Positions 36,049 to 44,779 of a stretch of 64,000 nucleotides of DNA are shown piece by piece (the stretch's first letter is position 1; every line of letters begins with the position of its first letter). The position numbers were made by a program, and so were the translations under genes. Below the pieces are notes generated by a model, which made no database searches, was not told where the DNA came from, and was given only the letters and a program-made list of their open reading frames with translations. This DNA is from Streptomyces bathyalis. Lineage in GTDB: Bacteria; Actinomycetota; Actinomycetes; Streptomycetales; Streptomycetaceae. The stretch spans positions 7,251,501 to 7,315,500 of the forward strand of contig NZ_CP048882.1 of assembly GCF_015910445.1 (NCBI RefSeq), given 5' to 3'.

Positions 36049-36903
36049 ATGGATGCCGATCTGCGGCAGCTGCGCTGCCTCGTCGCGATCGTCGATGAGG
36101 GCACCTTCACCGATGCCGCCATCGCCCTCGGGATCTCCCAAGCAGCGGCCTCCCGCACGCTGGCCTCGCTCGAACGAGCCCTCGGTGTGCGGCTGTTGCG
36201 CCGGACCTCCCGCGAAGTCACCCCCACCGGCACCGGGTTGCGTGTGGTGGCACAGGCACGGCGCGTCCTCGCCGACATGGATGACCTGTACCGGACGGCC
36301 ACCTCCGGGGACGCGCACCTGCGGATCGGCTACGCCTGGTCGGCACTCGGCCGGCACACGACCGCCTTCCAGCGCCGCTGGGCCGCCCAGCACCCGGAGA
36401 CCGACCTGCAACTCGTCCGCGCCAACACGGCCACCGCCGGACTGGCGGAAGGGACGTGCGACCTCGCCGTGATACGCCGACCGGTGGACGACCGTCGCTT
36501 CGACTCGGCCATCGTCGGGCTGGAACGCCGCTACTGCGCCATGGCCGCCGACGACCCCCTGGCCACACGCCGCTCACTCCGGCTCTCCGACATCAGCGGA
36601 CACACCATGCTGATCGACCGCCGGACGGGCACCACCACGCCCGAGCTGTGGCCACCGGAATCCGGGCCGGCGACGAAGGAGACGCACGACGTCGACGACT
36701 GGCTCACCGTGATCGCCGCCGGCCGCAGTGTCGGGGTCACGGCGGAGTCCACCGCCAACCAGTACCAGCGGCCCGGCATCGTCTACCGGCCCGTCCGCGA
36801 CGCCGAACCCATCGCCGTACGTCTCACCTGGTGGCGGGGCGATCCGCACCCCGCAACACAGGCCGCCATCGAGATGCTCACCGCCCTCTACCGCACAGGC
36901 TGA
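36049..36903 (+). CDS. LysR-family transcriptional regulator
   Basis: 284 residues. Winged helix-turn-helix at about 5-60 (LRQLRCLVAIVDEGTFTDAA, LGISQAAASRTLASLERAL) and a typical effector domain. The frame is open from 36007, but MDADLRQLRCL at ATG 36049 matches the normal LysR start. It is divergent from the EamA exporter and probably controls it. The effector is unknown. Confidence 0.9.
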   Translation: MDADLRQLRCLVAIVDEGTFTDAAIALGISQAAASRTLASLERALGVRLLRRTSREVTPTGTGLRVVAQARRVLADMDDLYRTATSGDAHLRIGYAWSALGRHTTAFQRRWAAQHPETDLQLVRANTATAGLAEGTCDLAVIRRPVDDRRFDSAIVGLERRYCAMAADDPLATRRSLRLSDISGHTMLIDRRTGTTTPELWPPESGPATKETHDVDDWLTVIAAGRSVGVTAESTANQYQRPGIVYRPVRDAEPIAVRLTWWRGDPHPATQAAIEMLTALYRTG

Positions 36904-37064
36904 GCCGGCATCGCCGGTCCGGGCAGGCTGTCGCGGAGGTGCCGGGCGGCGATGAGCCGGGGCCGGGCCGTACCCCGTCAGTTGTACGCGGGCGGGTGAC
37001 CATACGCCCCCGAGCGCAACCAGGGATCCACCTGAAGGCCCCCGAAACACAGGATCCGTGCTTC

Positions 37065-37070
37065 TAGGGT
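37065..37070 (+). promoter_or_regulatory. Candidate -10 element of a leaderless transcript
   Basis: TAGGGT ends 6 nt before ATG 37077, and there is no Shine-Dalgarno between them. This spacing fits a leaderless mRNA, which is common in Streptomyces. No clear -35 box was found. Confidence 0.3.
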
Positions 37071-37076
37071 TCCAGC

Positions 37077-39770
37077 ATGGACCTGCGAAAGAGCGGTGGG
37101 AGCCGGCCGGCTCAACTGTCAGCCCGACTGCGCGGCACGGTGCGCGGCGGCTCGAGACGGTTGTTCGTCGTGGCTGCCGCTGTTGTCACGCTCGCCGGGG
37201 CAGGCACGTGGAGCGCGCTGGCGTCCGACGGACAGCCGCCGGTCCACCGGGCAGACCGCACCCTTGATATGCCGGGCGCGCAGATCGACACCTCGTACTT
37301 CACCTCGGGCTCCCGGTCCGGGAAGCGGCCCGCAGTGCTCCTCGGCCACGGATTCGGCAGCAGCAAGGACGCCGTGCGTGCCCACGCGCAGCAGCTGGCC
37401 CGGGAGGGATATGCCGTCCTGACCTGGTCGGCCCGGGGTTTCGGAGCCTCAACCGGCCAGATAGGCCTCAATGACCCGGAGCATGAGGTCGCGGACGTCT
37501 CCCGCCTCATCGACTGGCTGGCCGAGCGCCCCGAAGTGCGGCTCGACGAGACCGGCGACCCGCGGGTCGGCGTGGCCGGCGCCTCCTACGGTGGCGCGAT
37601 CGCACTGCTCGCGGCCGGCCACGACGAGCGGGTCGACGCCATCGCGCCGCGGATGACGTACTGGAACCTGGCTGACGCGCTGTTCCCGGACGGGGTTTTC
37701 AAGAAGCTCTGGGCCGGCGTCTTCTTCGGCTCCGGCTCTCCCCGGGGTGGCTGTGGCCGCTTCGAGACGGACGTGTGCGAGATGTACGAGCGGGTGGCGG
37801 TGAGCGGCAAGCCGGACGCCGCCGCCCGTGAACTGCTCGCAGCGCGCAGCCCCTCCGCCGTCGGGGACCGGATCAAGGTGCCCACGCTGATCGCCCAGGG
37901 CCAGTCCGACTCCCTCTTCCCCCTCGGCCAGGCAGATGCCATGGCCAAGGCGATCCGCGCCAACGGAGCACCCGTTTCCGTCGACTGGTTCGCGGGCGGA
38001 CACGATGGCGGCGACCTGGAGACGGCCCGCCTCGACACCCGTACGACGGCCTGGTTCGACCGCTATCTGAAGGGCGAGAAGGGCGTGGAGGCGGGTCCGG
38101 CCTTCCGCGTCACCGAGGCCGGGGGGATGGACTCCACGGACGGGACGCTCCAGACACGCGGCGCCACCGGCACCGCCTACCCCGGGCTGAACAACGGTGC
38201 CCGCACGGTCGCCCTCGACACCGCGCAGAGGTCCTTCAACAACCCGCCGGGCGCAGGACCACCCTCGATCTCCGCCATCCCCAGCCTCAGCAGCGGTCTC
38301 TCGCAGCTGTCCTCCCTCGGCGTCGGCGGTCTGAACATCGACTTCCCCGGCCAGCACGCACGCTTCGACTCCCGGCCGCTGAAGAGTTCCCTGCGCATCA
38401 CCGGCTCGCCCACCGTCACGGTGCGGGTCAAGTCCGAGAGTGCCGACGACGCCGTGCTCTTCGCGAAGGTGTACGACGTCGGGCGGGACGGCAGCCAGAG
38501 ACTGCCTTCGCAGCTTGTCTCGCCCATCAGGGTCGCCGACGCCCAGAAGGGCCGGAACGTCCAGCTCCGCCTGCCCGCCGTGAACCACGAGGTCGAGGCG
38601 GGCCACCGGCTGCGGCTCGTGCTCGCCACCACCGACCTCGGCTATGCGTCTCCCGCCGAGCCGAGTACGTACACCGCCACGGTGGAGAGCGAACTGAGCG
38701 TTCCCACCGCGCGCGGTGTCACCGCCGAGGCCGCCCCGCTGCCCGCCTGGGTCTGGGGTCTTCCCCTCGCCGGCGCCGCCGTCGCCGCGGTCCTGCTGGT
38801 GAGCGGCAGGCGCCGCACCTCGGCCCCGGCTCCCGACCCGAAGCTTGCAGAAGTGCCTCTGGAGATCACCGGGCTGACGAAGCGCTATTCGAAGTCCGCC
38901 GACCGGTACGCCGTACGCGACCTGTCCTTCCGCGTCGAGAAGGGCCAAGTGCTCGGTCTTCTCGGCCCCAACGGCGCGGGCAAGACCACTGTCCTCCGCA
39001 TGCTGATGGGCCTGATCAGGCCCGACGACGGCGAGACCCGGATCTACGGGCACGCCGTACGGCCGGGCGCGCCGGTGCTCTCCCGGGTGGGTGCCTTCGT
39101 CGAGGGTCCGGGCTTCCTCCCGCATCTGTCCGGGCGGGCCAACCTGGAGCTGTACTGGGCCGCGACCGCCCGTCCCGCCGCAGACGCCCACATCGACGAA
39201 GTCCTGGAGATCGCCGGCCTCGGGGAGGCGCTCCAACGCGCAGTGCGCACCTACTCCCAGGGCATGCGGCAGCGCCTCGCCATCGCCCAGGCCATGCTCG
39301 GCCTGCCCGATCTGCTGATCCTCGACGAGCCGACCAACGGACTCGACCCGCCGCAGATCCGCGAGATGCGGGACGTCATGATCCGGTACGCCGCCCAGGG
39401 CCGCACCGTGATCGTTTCCTCGCACCTCCTGGCCGAGGTCGAGCAGACCTGCACCCACCTTGTGGTCATGGACAGAGGCCGACTGGTGCAGGCGGGGGCG
39501 GTCGCGGAGATCACGGGCTCCGGCGAGACGCTGCTGATCGGCATCGACGGCCCGCCCCCGTCGGACGCCGTGGTGGGGAAGGTGGCCGGACTGCCGGGCG
39601 TCATCTCCGCCGCGCGGGCTGACGAAGGCCTGCTGGTACGGCTGGGCGGCACGAGCCCGTCCCGGTTGCTGGCGGAACTGGTCGGGATGGAGATCCCGGT
39701 GAACGGCCTCGGCCCGCACCGTCGCCTCGAGGACGCTTTCCTCACTCTGATCGAAGGAGAGACCTCGTGA
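37077..39770 (+). CDS. Secreted-type S15/alpha-beta hydrolase fused to an ABC transporter ATPase
   Basis: 897 residues with two unlike halves. After a membrane segment (about 29-50) comes an X-prolyl-dipeptidase-like hydrolase: GHGFGSS, nucleophile GASYGGA (Ser170), Asp278 in GQSDSLFP and His309 in GGHDGG. A beta-rich C-terminal domain follows (about 370-545). A second membrane segment (about 557-576) leads to an ABC ATPase with Walker A GPNGAGKTT (about 634), signature YSQGMRQRL and Walker B LLILDEPTNGLD (about 746). The topology puts the hydrolase outside and the ATPase inside. The permease gene overlaps the stop (GTGA), so the fusion is the ATPase of that exporter, perhaps handling a peptide or lipopeptide. 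Confidence 0.88.
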   Translation: MDLRKSGGSRPAQLSARLRGTVRGGSRRLFVVAAAVVTLAGAGTWSALASDGQPPVHRADRTLDMPGAQIDTSYFTSGSRSGKRPAVLLGHGFGSSKDAVRAHAQQLAREGYAVLTWSARGFGASTGQIGLNDPEHEVADVSRLIDWLAERPEVRLDETGDPRVGVAGASYGGAIALLAAGHDERVDAIAPRMTYWNLADALFPDGVFKKLWAGVFFGSGSPRGGCGRFETDVCEMYERVAVSGKPDAAARELLAARSPSAVGDRIKVPTLIAQGQSDSLFPLGQADAMAKAIRANGAPVSVDWFAGGHDGGDLETARLDTRTTAWFDRYLKGEKGVEAGPAFRVTEAGGMDSTDGTLQTRGATGTAYPGLNNGARTVALDTAQRSFNNPPGAGPPSISAIPSLSSGLSQLSSLGVGGLNIDFPGQHARFDSRPLKSSLRITGSPTVTVRVKSESADDAVLFAKVYDVGRDGSQRLPSQLVSPIRVADAQKGRNVQLRLPAVNHEVEAGHRLRLVLATTDLGYASPAEPSTYTATVESELSVPTARGVTAEAAPLPAWVWGLPLAGAAVAAVLLVSGRRRTSAPAPDPKLAEVPLEITGLTKRYSKSADRYAVRDLSFRVEKGQVLGLLGPNGAGKTTVLRMLMGLIRPDDGETRIYGHAVRPGAPVLSRVGAFVEGPGFLPHLSGRANLELYWAATARPAADAHIDEVLEIAGLGEALQRAVRTYSQGMRQRLAIAQAMLGLPDLLILDEPTNGLDPPQIREMRDVMIRYAAQGRTVIVSSHLLAEVEQTCTHLVVMDRGRLVQAGAVAEITGSGETLLIGIDGPPPSDAVVGKVAGLPGVISAARADEGLLVRLGGTSPSRLLAELVGMEIPVNGLGPHRRLEDAFLTLIEGETS

Positions 39771-40636
39771 CCGGCCAGTTGGATACCGCGTCCGGCTTCC
39801 GTGCAGGCCGCACCCTCCCCTTCGGTGTGGAAGCAGTACGACAGCTGCGCCGCCGCCGCACCGCGGTGGTTGCGGTGATCCTGACCGTCCTCCCCTTCGT
39901 CCTGGTGGCGGCCTTCGCCATCGGCGGGGGCGACGACGATGGTGGGGGAGGAGGGCAGGAGCAACGGATCAACCTGATGGACACCGCCACCGCCTCCGGG
40001 CTCAACTTCGCCTCATCGGCGCTGTTCCTCTCGGCCGGATTCTTGCTCGTCATCCCCGTGGCACTGTTCTTCGGAGACACCGTGGCCTCGGAAGCGGGAT
40101 GGTCGTCACTGCGCTATCTGCTCGCCGCGCCCGTGCCCCGCGCACGGCTGCTGTGGAGCAAGTTCGCGGTTGCGCTGACCTTCAGCCTGGCCGCGATCGT
40201 GCTGCTCCCCCTGATCTCCCTGGCCGTTGGCACGGTCGCATACGGCTGGCACCCGCTGCAGAGCCCGACGGGCAGCTCGGTTCCCGCCACGGATGCCTTG
40301 TTGAGACTCGCCCTCGCCGTCGCATTCGTCTTCGTTTCCCAACTGGTCACGGCAGGGCTGGCGTTCTGGCTCTCCACCATCACGGACGCACCGCTGGGCG
40401 CGGTCGGCGGAGCGGTCGGGCTGACCATCGTCGGCAATCTGCTGGACGCGGTCGAAGCCCTCGGCTCCTGGCGGGAGTTCCTGCCCGCGCACTGGCAGTA
40501 CGCGTGGGCGGACGCGATACAGCCCCAGCTGGAGTGGACAGGGATGATCAAGGGGACTTCCGTGTCGGTGGCCTACGCCCTCGTGCTGTTCGCCCTCGCG
40601 TTCCGGGGGTTCGGCCGGAAGGACGTGGTTTCCTGA
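39767..40636 (+). CDS. ABC-2-type transporter permease
   Basis: 289 residues with six membrane segments, an extracellular Gly/Asp-rich loop (GGGDDDGGGGGQEQ) after the first, and a VAFVFVSQLVTAGLAFWLST stretch near segment 5. The GTG start overlaps the TGA of the hydrolase-ATPase gene. It would form the membrane channel of a homodimeric exporter with that ATPase. Confidence 0.9.
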   Translation: MTGQLDTASGFRAGRTLPFGVEAVRQLRRRRTAVVAVILTVLPFVLVAAFAIGGGDDDGGGGGQEQRINLMDTATASGLNFASSALFLSAGFLLVIPVALFFGDTVASEAGWSSLRYLLAAPVPRARLLWSKFAVALTFSLAAIVLLPLISLAVGTVAYGWHPLQSPTGSSVPATDALLRLALAVAFVFVSQLVTAGLAFWLSTITDAPLGAVGGAVGLTIVGNLLDAVEALGSWREFLPAHWQYAWADAIQPQLEWTGMIKGTSVSVAYALVLFALAFRGFGRKDVVS

Positions 40637-40785
40637 ACCGCCTCAGGGGACCGAACTCGTCGGCTGCGCAGGCGCATTCGGTGCGCCGAGGTCCGGGGGG
40701 TCAGGGGCTCCTCAGCCTTCACGCCCGGCCGCGCATGAAAGTTCGCGCATCGGAGATACGGCCCGCACAAGGAAGAGGAGGCGAA

Positions 40786-41466
40786 GTGGAGAGCGAAACA
40801 CTGATCGTCGAGGACGTGATGCTCCTGATGCTCGACGACGAGACGGGAGTCGTCGCGGGAGCTGCCACGCTGCAATACACCCTCGGCGGCGCTGTGCTCG
40901 TCGAACTCGCACTCCGCGGCATGCTCGAGACCGGACGGGGACAGGCGGGGGAGAACGGCCCCGAGGTCGTGGCCGCCGGGGGTGGTGAGCTCTCGGACCC
41001 CCTGCTTCGGACTGCCTACGAGAAGATCTCTGCGCGCAAGCCCAAGGACATCCAGACCCTCCTCCTCGAGATCGGGGACGGCCTTCAGGAGCCCGTAGTC
41101 GACCGGCTCGTCGAGCGCGGTCTCATTCGCCGCGAGAGCAAGCGGGTGCTGGGGTTGTTCCGCACGACCACGTTGCCCGCCGGGGACCCACGGCACGAGG
41201 CAGAGCTGAGGCGGAAGGTCCGCGCCGTACTGGAGGGCAGAGCACGTCCCGACCCGCGCACCGCAGCACTGATCGCACTGCTGTCATCGAGCGGCACCCT
41301 TCAGACTCTGCGTCCCGCCCTTCCACAGACAGCGGAAGTCCTCAAGCGCGCCAAGGAGATCGAGAACGGCAACTGGGCGGCCTCGGCCGTGAACACAGCG
41401 GTGACCCGAACCGCCGCGGCGATCGCCGCATCGACTGTCACGATCGTGCTCACCACGGTCCTGTAG
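40786..41466 (+). CDS. GPP34 (GOLPH3-like) family protein
   Basis: 226 residues of the GPP34 family: ETLIVEDVMLLMLDDETG at the N-terminus, GGAVLVELALRG, and the long helical region that follows. Eukaryotic relatives bind phosphatidylinositol-4-phosphate at the Golgi; actinobacterial members have no settled function and are thought to associate with membranes. The C-terminus (AAAIAASTVTIVLTTVL) is hydrophobic. GTG 40786 has GAGGAGG 4 nt upstream. It is 149 nt after the permease gene and may be a separate transcription unit. Confidence 0.87.
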   Translation: MESETLIVEDVMLLMLDDETGVVAGAATLQYTLGGAVLVELALRGMLETGRGQAGENGPEVVAAGGGELSDPLLRTAYEKISARKPKDIQTLLLEIGDGLQEPVVDRLVERGLIRRESKRVLGLFRTTTLPAGDPRHEAELRRKVRAVLEGRARPDPRTAALIALLSSSGTLQTLRPALPQTAEVLKRAKEIENGNWAASAVNTAVTRTAAAIAASTVTIVLTTVL

Positions 41467-41568
41467 TAACGCGCCCCGGTTGCGCAGGCCGAGGCGTCGA
41501 TGTGGACGACTTCTCATCTCGGCGACGCCGAGCAGTTGGGCACGTGCGCGTGCGCAACGCGCCGTCAC

Positions 41569-41595
41569 CGAGGGCGACTTCGGCGTTCGCCCTCG
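41569..41595. terminator. Terminator hairpin between convergent genes
   Basis: CGAGGGCGA and TCGCCCTCG form a perfect 9-bp stem with a 9-nt loop. It sits between the GPP34 stop (41466) and the end of the convergent LysR gene (41612), so it can serve both directions. Confidence 0.55.
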
Positions 41596-41611
41596 CCGAA
41601 CACCGCGGATC

Positions 41612-42454
41612 TCAGATCGTGCGTCGCAGCGCGGTCTCCACGGCATCGATCAGCGGATCACCTTCGGTCCGTGGGTGCCGTGCGAGTCCGAGTTCGACGT
41701 CGGGCAGGGTTGGCAGGGCGTCCGCGTCGTGGCAGGCCATGGCCGGTTCGAGGTTCGCGGGCATGAGCGCCGCGACGCCGAGCCCGGCCCGTACCGCGGC
41801 GAGCACACCGACGAGGCTGTTGCTTTCGAACGCCACCCGCCAGTCCCGGTCGGCGCGTTGCAGTGCTTCCAGCACTGAAGTACGCCAGATGCACGGGTTC
41901 GAGAACAGCACCACCGGCAGCGGCTCGGCAGCCAGATCCACACCCTGGCCGACGGCCCAGACCAGCGGGCGGCGCACCGTCCAGCGCGGCGGGCCGGGAA
42001 CGTCCAGCACGTGATCGAGTACGAGCTGGACGTTGCCGGCGTCGTAGGCGCCCCGCATTTCAGCGCTGGACAAGTCGAGCACTTCCAGCGTCGCGTCGGG
42101 GTGCAGCCGGGCGAGGTCCGCCAGGGCCTGTGAAAGCTGGGACGCGGCGAGGTCTTCGAGCAACCCGACACGGCAGTGGCCGGTGAGCGCGCGCCCAGCT
42201 TCGGTGAGTGCCTGCGCACACAACGAGAGAATGCGCTCGGCGTACGGCAGCAGCTCCTCACCCGCCCGTGTCGGCGAGACGCCGGACGGCGACCGGTGGA
42301 GCAGCGGACGGCCGACCGCGCTCTCGAGTTTCCGCAGCTGCTGGCTGAGCGCGGGCTGGGTCTGCCCGAGCGCGGTCGCGGCGCGGCTGATGCTGCCGGC
42401 GCGCACGGCGGTGACGAACGACCGAAGCAACGGGGTCTCAAGCTCCCTGGCCAT
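41612..42454 (-). CDS. LysR-family transcriptional regulator
   Basis: 280 residues; the helix-turn-helix is at about 8-65 (LLRSFVTAVRAGSISRAA, LGQTQPALSQQLRKLESAV). The start ATG 42454 lies in an A/T-rich palindrome, and a CATAAT -10-like box ends 8 nt upstream with no Shine-Dalgarno, which suggests a leaderless message. It is divergent from the MFS gene at 42527 and very likely regulates it and itself. Confidence 0.9.
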   Translation of the reverse strand: MARELETPLLRSFVTAVRAGSISRAATALGQTQPALSQQLRKLESAVGRPLLHRSPSGVSPTRAGEELLPYAERILSLCAQALTEAGRALTGHCRVGLLEDLAASQLSQALADLARLHPDATLEVLDLSSAEMRGAYDAGNVQLVLDHVLDVPGPPRWTVRRPLVWAVGQGVDLAAEPLPVVLFSNPCIWRTSVLEALQRADRDWRVAFESNSLVGVLAAVRAGLGVAALMPANLEPAMACHDADALPTLPDVELGLARHPRTEGDPLIDAVETALRRTI

Positions 42455-42468
42455 AAATATTCATTATG
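42452..42468. promoter_or_regulatory. LysR-type palindrome overlapping the regulator start
   Basis: CATAA-N7-TTATG fits a LysR T-N11-A box and overlaps the regulator's own start codon. Its A/T richness is striking in this GC-rich genome. Binding here would block expression of the regulator. Confidence 0.45.
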
Positions 42469-42477
42469 CCAGCTCCA

Positions 42478-42487
42478 GCAAATTTGC
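42478..42487. promoter_or_regulatory. Second A/T-rich palindrome in the LysR/MFS gap
   Basis: GCAAATTTGC is a perfect 10-bp palindrome 26 bp from the first and 40 bp before the MFS start. The two sites together look like a two-box LysR control region. Confidence 0.4.
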
Positions 42488-42526
42488 CGCTTCCTATGAC
42501 GCCCGCGACGATCTAGCGTCACGCAG

Positions 42527-43813
42527 GTGACCAGATACCGACAGGTGCTCGCCGTGCCGGGGATGGCATCCCTGCTGGGAGTCTCGCTGCTCGCCCGTAC
42601 CGCGATCACGTCTGCCGTGATCGCGCTGATGATGCACGTCGTGCTGGGTCTGGACATGAACTACGCGGCAGCGGGCGGTGTCGCGGCGACACTGACCACC
42701 GGGCTGGCGCTGGGCGGGCCGCTCCTCGGCCGCATGATCGACCGGCGGGGCCCGCGTACCGTGCTGTCGGTAACCGCCGTGGCGCAGGTCGTGTTCTGGC
42801 TGAGCGTACCGGCCCTGCCGTACGGAGCCCTGCTGGGCGCCGCCTTCGCCGCGGGTCTGCTGATGGTGCCGGCCCAGTCGGTGACCAGGCAGGCGATCGC
42901 CGCGATGACGACGGGGGGACAGCGCCGCGCCGCCTTCGCGCTGGAATCGGTGCAGGGCGAGCTGTCATACATGGTGGGCCCGCCGATCGTGATCCTCTGC
43001 GCGGCGAATACGTCCCCGGGCGTCGTGACATGGGGTGTCGGCGCCGCACTCGTGGTCGGCGGAGCCGGGATGGCCCTGCTCAACCCGTCGCTGCATGCCG
43101 AGGACGAGGGGGATGTGGCCGACCGCCCCCGTCGACGGGAATGGCTGGGCCCGCGCATGATCGCCGTGCTGGTGATGGCGTTCGGCACCACGATGCTGCT
43201 CAGCGGCACCGACCTGGCCATCGTCGCCACCCTCGAAGAAGCCGGCCAGGTCTCCTGGGCCGCCGTGGTCGTGGCAGCGTACGGCTTGGCATCCATCATC
43301 GGCGGGCTCGTGTACGGCGCGCTCTCCCGGCCGGTGCCGACGTGGCTGCCGCTCGGTCTGCTCGGGCTGGCGACCATTCCCGCCGGGCTGGCTCACCATT
43401 GGCTCTGGTTGTGCGTGGCCGCTGTCGGTGCAGGGTTGTTCGCCGCGCCGGCTCTTTCCGCGGTGGCCGATGCGGTCAGCCGGCTCGCGCCCGCCGGTGC
43501 GCGCGGCGAGGCGACAGGCCTGCAATCCTCGGCGCTGAGCGCCGGCTTCGCACTCGGTTCCCCGATCGTCGGGGGAGCGATCGACCTGTCCGTGCCGGCG
43601 GGCGGCTTCGCGGCGGCCGGATTGGCCGGCCTCGCCGCCGCGCTGACCGGATGCCTGCTGTCCCGTCGCTCGCCCGTCCGAACGCGGTCCCCCTCAGCGG
43701 GGAGCCCGCGCGGAGGGGAGAACACGGTCTTCCCCCAACACGGCGAGGACCGTCGCGCGGCGGCGATCCAGCCGCCTCACTGCCCGGTCAGCCCGTCATC
43801 GGACGTGGCGTGA
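42527..43813 (+). CDS. MFS transporter (drug/metabolite exporter type)
   Basis: 428 residues with about 12 membrane segments and an A-like motif GRMIDRRGPRTVL after segment 2. The general form is that of MFS drug or sugar-efflux proteins. GTG 42527 has no ribosome site; TAGCGT ends 7 nt upstream, again suggesting a leaderless message. It is divergent from the LysR regulator. The substrate is unknown. Confidence 0.85.
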   Translation: MTRYRQVLAVPGMASLLGVSLLARTAITSAVIALMMHVVLGLDMNYAAAGGVAATLTTGLALGGPLLGRMIDRRGPRTVLSVTAVAQVVFWLSVPALPYGALLGAAFAAGLLMVPAQSVTRQAIAAMTTGGQRRAAFALESVQGELSYMVGPPIVILCAANTSPGVVTWGVGAALVVGGAGMALLNPSLHAEDEGDVADRPRRREWLGPRMIAVLVMAFGTTMLLSGTDLAIVATLEEAGQVSWAAVVVAAYGLASIIGGLVYGALSRPVPTWLPLGLLGLATIPAGLAHHWLWLCVAAVGAGLFAAPALSAVADAVSRLAPAGARGEATGLQSSALSAGFALGSPIVGGAIDLSVPAGGFAAAGLAGLAAALTGCLLSRRSPVRTRSPSAGSPRGGENTVFPQHGEDRRAAAIQPPHCPVSPSSDVA

Positions 43814-43961
43814 ACGCGAGTGTGACGTACGCGAGCCCAGCTCGTACGGACGGCCTCGTGGAGCGTTGGGTAGCGCTGCCGCTGTACGAGGTCGATCAGC
43901 CAACCTCGCAGCCACCGGATCACCGTAATCTGATGTGCGTCTGCAGATTGGGGCGAAGGCT

Positions 43962-44705
43962 GTGGGTGTAGTGGTCGTGGAGCATGCACGAGGCGAAGGC
44001 CCGTACACGCTCGGGGAGGCGCTGGCGGCCGCCGGGCTGCGGATGCGTCTGTGCCAGGTGTGGGCAGGGGATCCGGTGCCGGCGACTCTGACCGATGTCG
44101 ATGCCCTGGTGGTGATGGGCGGAGCGCAGGCTGCCTACAGCGACGACGGCTTTCCCTCACGCCGCGCCGAACTGGAGCTGCTGCGCAAGGCGTTGGCCGC
44201 CGAAGTGCCGGTGCTCGGGATCTGCCTGGGGGCACAGATGCTTGCCCTGGCCGCGGGCGGCACGGCCCGGGTGGGGTCCGGGCTGCAACTGGGTTGGGGT
44301 GAAGTGGCGTTCAGCCCCGAGGCCGACGGCGATCCGCTGCTTTCGGGTACACCCGAGCGGCTACGGGTTCTGAGTTGGCACGGCGACACCATGGACCTGC
44401 CGGAGAAGGCGGTGCTGTTGGCCTCCTGCGATCGGTATCCGGTGCAGGCGTTCCGGATGGGAGGAGCAGCTTGGGGGCTGCAGTTTCACCTGGAGGTCGA
44501 CGAGGCCGCAGTGGACGCGTTCATGGAGACGGCGACCCCGCAGGAGGTGGCCGCTGCTCCCCGTCTTCGGGAGGAGACGCCCGGTGAGTTGACGGTGCTG
44601 GCACCGCACCGGGACCGGGTGTTCGCACGGTTCGCGGCACTCGTGGCCGATCGGACCGAACTCACCGCCACCCGCACGTTCTTCACCCCGCGGGCCGATG
44701 CCTAG
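43962..44705 (+). CDS. Class I glutamine amidotransferase-like protein
   Basis: 247 residues. The nucleophile elbow is GICLGAQM (Cys88), and QFHLEVDE gives His176 and Glu178 of the catalytic triad. Stand-alone members of this class (GMP-synthase-like amidotransferases) hydrolyse glutamine or gamma-glutamyl compounds such as polyamine derivatives. The start is uncertain: GTG 43962 has GGGG about 8 nt upstream, and GTG 43971 is also possible. It follows the MFS gene but after about 150 nt, so the link is loose. Confidence 0.85.
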   Translation: MGVVVVEHARGEGPYTLGEALAAAGLRMRLCQVWAGDPVPATLTDVDALVVMGGAQAAYSDDGFPSRRAELELLRKALAAEVPVLGICLGAQMLALAAGGTARVGSGLQLGWGEVAFSPEADGDPLLSGTPERLRVLSWHGDTMDLPEKAVLLASCDRYPVQAFRMGGAAWGLQFHLEVDEAAVDAFMETATPQEVAAAPRLREETPGELTVLAPHRDRVFARFAALVADRTELTATRTFFTPRADA

Positions 44706-44724
44706 GAAACGCGGTTCGCCGCCG

Positions 44725-44748
44725 ACTGCCCAAGGACGCCTGGGCAGT
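44725..44748. terminator. Terminator hairpin between convergent genes
   Basis: ACTGCCCA and TGGGCAGT form a perfect 8-bp stem with an 8-nt loop, 19 nt after the amidotransferase stop and 31 nt before the end of the convergent P-type ATPase gene. Confidence 0.55.
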
Positions 44749-44779
44749 TGCCCACCTGGAGCTGAGTGCGAGAGCCGAC

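Noticed and set aside
37449..39719. Reverse open frame of about 756 codons opposite the peptidase-ATPase fusion
   Set aside because: No domains are visible and the forward frame has all catalytic motifs.
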